Positions 61,066 to 64,000 of a DNA stretch of 64,000 nucleotides are shown here, piece by piece. The notes below the pieces were generated by a model. The model was not told the DNA's origin, did no database searches, and saw nothing but the letters and a program-made list of their open reading frames with translations. The translations under genes were made by a program, and so were the position numbers. Source of the DNA: Polyangiaceae bacterium (GTDB lineage Bacteria > Myxococcota_A > Polyangia > Polyangiales > Polyangiaceae); assembly GCA_013361525.1 (NCBI GenBank), contig JABFXY010000045.1, forward strand, positions 49,940 to 113,939. Direction: 5' to 3'. Position 1 is the first letter of the stretch, and every line of letters starts with the position of its first letter.

Positions 61066-61992
61066 ATGCTCCGCCGCTCCCTTCTTCTCGGCTCGGCCGC
61101 GCTCGTCGCCGGCTGTGCAACGAACGATCGAACGACCGCCTCCGACGCGTCGAAAGCGATCCCCGCCTCGGATCCGCCGCCCTCCGCACGCACGCCGTTC
61201 GCGGAGAAGTTCGACACGATTCGGCCGCTCTTCGCCGAAAACGGCTGTTTTGCGATGCGAGAGCCTTCGGGCCCAGTCCACCGCACCGATCCCGAACGTT
61301 GCGCCAAACCTCGACGCCCCTATTCGACCTTCAAAATCGCCAATGCGCTCGTCGGGCTCGAGACGGGCATCGTCGCCGGCGCCGACAGCCCGCTCGAATG
61401 GGACCAAGCTGCTTACCCCACCCAATCGTGGTGGCCCGAAGACTGGTCGAAGCCACACACCCTCGCGACGGGAATGGCCGTGTCCGCCGTCCCGTACTTT
61501 CGCACGCTCGCGCGGACCATCGGCAAAGAGCGCATGAAAGCGGGGCTGCAACACCTCGGTTATCCACCCTGCGCGCCGCAATGCCGCGAGGAAGATCTCG
61601 CGCCGATCGACTCCTTCTGGCTCGACGGCAGCCTGCGCATTTCGGCGGACGAACAGCTGGCGTTCGTCGATCGAATCGCCGCCGGCAAGCTCCCGACCAA
61701 AACGGAGCATCGCGACGCGATTCGCAAAGCGCTCCTTCGCGAGGAGCGTGACGGCCGGAAGCTCTTCGCGAAGACCGGCACCGGGTCGCGCGAAGATCAG
61801 AAGCTCGCGACCTTCGCCGACCGCGTGCCGCATGTCGCTTGGCTCGTCGGCTGGGTCGAGGACGGTACGACCACGTACCCGTTCGCCGCGTGGGTCGAAG
61901 GCCCGAGCGCGGAGGAAGCGTGGGACGAGCGCTCGAGGCGCGTCTACGGAGCGTTGGAGAAGCTCGGCCTCTTCTCACGCGCGCCGACGTAG
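61066..61992 (+). CDS. Class D beta-lactamase-like lipoprotein
   Basis: 308 aa. The lipobox LVAGC gives Cys17. The class D motifs STFK (87-90, with Ser87 and Lys90), SAV (140-142), FWLDGSLRIS (184-193) and KTG (236-238) are present. The YGN motif is not evident: the region reads LGYPPCAPQC, so this part is altered and carries extra cysteines. Class D enzymes (OXA) hydrolyse beta-lactams; related BlaR sensors have the same fold. Lipid anchoring is unusual for this class. Start chosen for the signal peptide; 61054 would add four residues. Confidence 0.85.
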   Translation: MLRRSLLLGSAALVAGCATNDRTTASDASKAIPASDPPPSARTPFAEKFDTIRPLFAENGCFAMREPSGPVHRTDPERCAKPRRPYSTFKIANALVGLETGIVAGADSPLEWDQAAYPTQSWWPEDWSKPHTLATGMAVSAVPYFRTLARTIGKERMKAGLQHLGYPPCAPQCREEDLAPIDSFWLDGSLRISADEQLAFVDRIAAGKLPTKTEHRDAIRKALLREERDGRKLFAKTGTGSREDQKLATFADRVPHVAWLVGWVEDGTTTYPFAAWVEGPSAEEAWDERSRRVYGALEKLGLFSRAPT

Positions 61993-62008
61993 AGCACAAC
62001 GTCACTTC

Positions 62009-63130
62009 ATGCAGCGGGCCCCCCGACGCGCGACCACGACGAGCCGAGGCCCGGCCGTATTCGCGATCGCGCTCGCGTCCTTCGCCGGTGTCACCTGCGC
62101 GCCGCCGCCCGAGCTCGATTTACCGCCCGCCCTACCCGGCGCGCCTCCGATGCCCGGCCCGGCGCCCCGGGAGCGCTCGTTTCATGCGGTCGACGTCAAT
62201 ACGCGTTGCGAGCATTGCCATACCGAGATTGCCGCCGAGTGGCGCGCGTCGTTCCACCGAATGGCGCATAGCGACCCGACGTACCTTGCGCAATTCGAGA
62301 AGGAGCCGCTCGCTTTCTGCACCGGATGCCACGCGCCGGAGGCCGACCCTGCGACGGCAGCGCCGCCAGATGCGGCCGATATGGGCGTCGGGTGCGTGAC
62401 CTGCCATATCGTGGGTGACCAAATCCTCGCCGCGCCCGCATCCAACGAAACGACCCCTCCGCACCCCCTCACGCGAACGAACGCGTTCGCCTCGCCCGCC
62501 GCGTGCGCGGGCTGCCACGAATTCTCCTTCCCGGCGTCGGTTCACGACAAAACCCCCCTCTTGATGCAATCGACGATGAGCGAGCACACATCGTCGGCTC
62601 ATGCAGAAGCGAGCTGCGCGTCTTGCCATATGCCCGTGGTCACCGGGCGCGACGGGCGTGCCCACAAGAGCCATGGGTTCGCGTCGTCGCGCGATCCGGC
62701 GGGCCTCCGTGAGGCCGTCGTCGTGGAGCGACACATCGCAGACGACGGGGCGCTCGAGATTACGTTGCGCCCCGGCCGTGTCGGGCACGCATTTCCGACG
62801 GGCGATCTCCTGCGCAGATTGAGGCTCTCGTTCGAGGTGCGCGACGCCCAAAAGACCATCGTCGAGCGCCGCGAGCGCATTTTTCAGCGCCGATTCGGCT
62901 TCACGAACAAACCGTTCAAGCCGCCGCGGCGCATTCTCGCCGGCGACGACCGCGTCGGCCTCGGCGGTGCGTCGGTCGAGGCGCGTTTTCTGCCGCGGGT
63001 GCGCCCAGCCGGCGGCGCCATTCACTACACGCTGCACTACGACAGAGTCGCGGACCCGACGGGTGGAGAGGACGGGCAGCCCCTCGTGGAGGGTTCCGTC
63101 CTCTTGGCGGAGGGGGAAGTCGAGCTGTGA
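62009..63130 (+). CDS. Pentaheme cytochrome c-type lipoprotein
   Basis: 373 aa. The lipobox GVTC gives Cys30. Five CxxCH motifs occur at 67-71, 104-108, 129-133, 166-170 and 203-207, so five haems are expected. A beta-rich C-terminal half (about 225-373) carries no haem. Such multiheme proteins act in periplasmic or outer-surface electron transfer, and resemble cytochrome c554-type proteins in haem spacing. It follows the beta-lactamase-like gene by 16 bases and shares its strand. Confidence 0.87.
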   Translation: MQRAPRRATTTSRGPAVFAIALASFAGVTCAPPPELDLPPALPGAPPMPGPAPRERSFHAVDVNTRCEHCHTEIAAEWRASFHRMAHSDPTYLAQFEKEPLAFCTGCHAPEADPATAAPPDAADMGVGCVTCHIVGDQILAAPASNETTPPHPLTRTNAFASPAACAGCHEFSFPASVHDKTPLLMQSTMSEHTSSAHAEASCASCHMPVVTGRDGRAHKSHGFASSRDPAGLREAVVVERHIADDGALEITLRPGRVGHAFPTGDLLRRLRLSFEVRDAQKTIVERRERIFQRRFGFTNKPFKPPRRILAGDDRVGLGGASVEARFLPRVRPAGGAIHYTLHYDRVADPTGGEDGQPLVEGSVLLAEGEVEL

Positions 63131-63142
63131 GCGGAAGTCTGC

Positions 63143-64000
63143 TCAGGGCAGCTGTTTGCCCTTCGCGAAGTCGACGCGAAGTTCGCGGGGCGCGGTCGGC
63201 TCGGCGCACATGATGTCGGGGTCCGCGCCTTTGATGGCCTTTTCGATGACGACGTCGAGCTTCGCCGCGAGCTCGTAGTCTTTGATTTGAGCACCGAAGA
63301 ATTGGCGCTCTCCCTCTTTGTGGACGATGAACTTCGCCGCCGCAAATTCCGTGTGCCCGGTGAGCGCGCGGAGGATGGGTGCGTAGTCCTTGTTCGGAGC
63401 AGCGGCGGAGTGATCCAAAAGCACGTAGTGCATTCGGCAAGTCGATTGCGGAAATGCATTGGGCGGCTCACCCGTGACGTCGTCGGAGCCGCCGCGAAGG
63501 ATGCTCTTCTTGCGAGCCGCGACGAGCTCCTCCTCGGTCACGACGAGGAGCTCGCCCGGCCGCTTTTTGCTCGACAGGAGGACGTCGTCCTCGGTTTTCC
63601 AGATCGTGCCGTCTCGGTCGACCGCGATCGACTGCGTGTCCGGCTTGGCGAAGGTCACGGGTATTCGCAAATAAGGAGCGCCCTTCGATAGACGCGCAAA
63701 AACGGCGTCCTCCTTGTGGACGACATACGTTTTTCCGAACCACACGTCGGGTAGTCCCTTGTCGTCGACTTTGGACTCCTCCACCCAGGTATTCTTTTCG
63801 AGCTTTTGAACGCCGTTGCCGAGTCGGAGGCGCACCTCGGCGAGCGTTGCTCCGCCGAGAAACTCGACGTCGTCGTCGAGCTCGAGGCCCTCCATCTCGG
63901 TTACGAAATAGGCAGGATCACCGAGCTTGTCGGTCCAGAGGATCGTCCCCACGCCCGTCTTTTTCGTCCTCCTCCCGACGGCGAGGACCTCGCCGCTCTC
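63143..64000 (-). CDS. Unknown protein, 5' end outside the window
   Basis: 286 codons are visible, open to the right edge with no start certain inside. The reading frame is open through the last base and starts upstream. Content is mixed alpha/beta with no signal in the visible part; no catalytic motif or known domain is recognised. It converges on the pentaheme gene (12 bases). An internal GTG at 63952 could be taken as a start, but the frame continues beyond it with GEVLAVGRRTKKTG-type codons, so truncation by the window is more likely. Confidence 0.7.
   Translation of the reverse strand, partial: ESGEVLAVGRRTKKTGVGTILWTDKLGDPAYFVTEMEGLELDDDVEFLGGATLAEVRLRLGNGVQKLEKNTWVEESKVDDKGLPDVWFGKTYVVHKEDAVFARLSKGAPYLRIPVTFAKPDTQSIAVDRDGTIWKTEDDVLLSSKKRPGELLVVTEEELVAARKKSILRGGSDDVTGEPPNAFPQSTCRMHYVLLDHSAAAPNKDYAPILRALTGHTEFAAAKFIVHKEGERQFFGAQIKDYELAAKLDVVIEKAIKGADPDIMCAEPTAPRELRVDFAKGKQLP

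Noticed and set aside
1..64000. tRNA, rRNA or CRISPR elements
   Set aside because: No cloverleaf, rRNA landmark or regular spacer-repeat array was seen by eye; a search tool could still reveal a weak tRNA.

Overview
The window is very GC-rich, tightly packed bacterial chromosome: about 56 protein genes, no gap longer than roughly 250 bases, and no rRNA, tRNA, CRISPR array, insertion sequence or phage module that I could see. The gene style suggests a myxobacterium (Myxococcota, probably order Polyangiales). The signs are many short lipoproteins with Gly/Ser/Ala-rich linkers after the lipobox, tandem Cys-rich repeats (CGDGxC...), DxDxDGxxDC calcium-type motifs, a PEGA-like protein with an N-terminal TPR-like part, an isolated gspC, and GTGA/ATGA translational coupling. 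This placement is inference from gene content; no phylogenetic marker was compared.

Bases 1-18240 are entirely on the minus strand. They hold two halves of a MoxR/DUF58/VWA module. One cluster (1-4600) encodes DUF58, BatA-like and VWA/GATase1-like proteins. The other (8512-16086) encodes a coiled-coil membrane protein, a MoxR AAA+ ATPase, a large unknown membrane protein and an ABC-2-type exporter pair. Between them lie a lipoprotein, a GTG-started candidate nucleoid protein, a fatty acid desaturase and a VanW protein. The block ends with a STAS-like protein, an internally duplicated protein and a slipin whose start codon overlaps that of the divergent mobA.

Bases 18239-35389 are mixed. They carry mobA, a divergent SGNH-hydrolase/MBOAT O-acyltransferase pair, a DoxX-like membrane protein, lipoproteins, a hybrid histidine kinase behind a perfect palindrome, and a DUF1549/DUF1501 pair. 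A glutaredoxin-moeA operon faces a MerR-folE-SDR operon, followed by a Lon-N protein and gspC. Bases 35418-39455 form a four-gene, fully overlapping carbohydrate or glycerol-phosphate ABC importer operon.

Bases 39603-48894 are on the plus strand. They hold a KAS III-like enzyme, lipoprotein and TPR proteins, a three-gene PhnD-like binding protein / TPR lipoprotein / MMPL transporter operon closed by a strong terminator, and a CAP-domain lipoprotein with five Cys-rich repeats. Bases 48899-64000 carry an M61-like peptidase lipoprotein, a LysR-DsrE-PNPOx locus with clear LysR-type dyads, an M29-like protein that seems to have lost metal ligands, and a homocysteine methyltransferase/MetF fusion. 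They end with a GtrA/GT21 glycosyltransferase pair and a run of three lipoproteins: SUMF1-like, class D beta-lactamase and pentaheme cytochrome.

The most unusual items are the PhnD/TPR/MMPL operon, the class D beta-lactamase lipoprotein without a clear YGN motif, the head-to-head overlapping start codons of slipin and mobA, the possibly metal-free M29-like protein, and several perfect palindromes at promoters.
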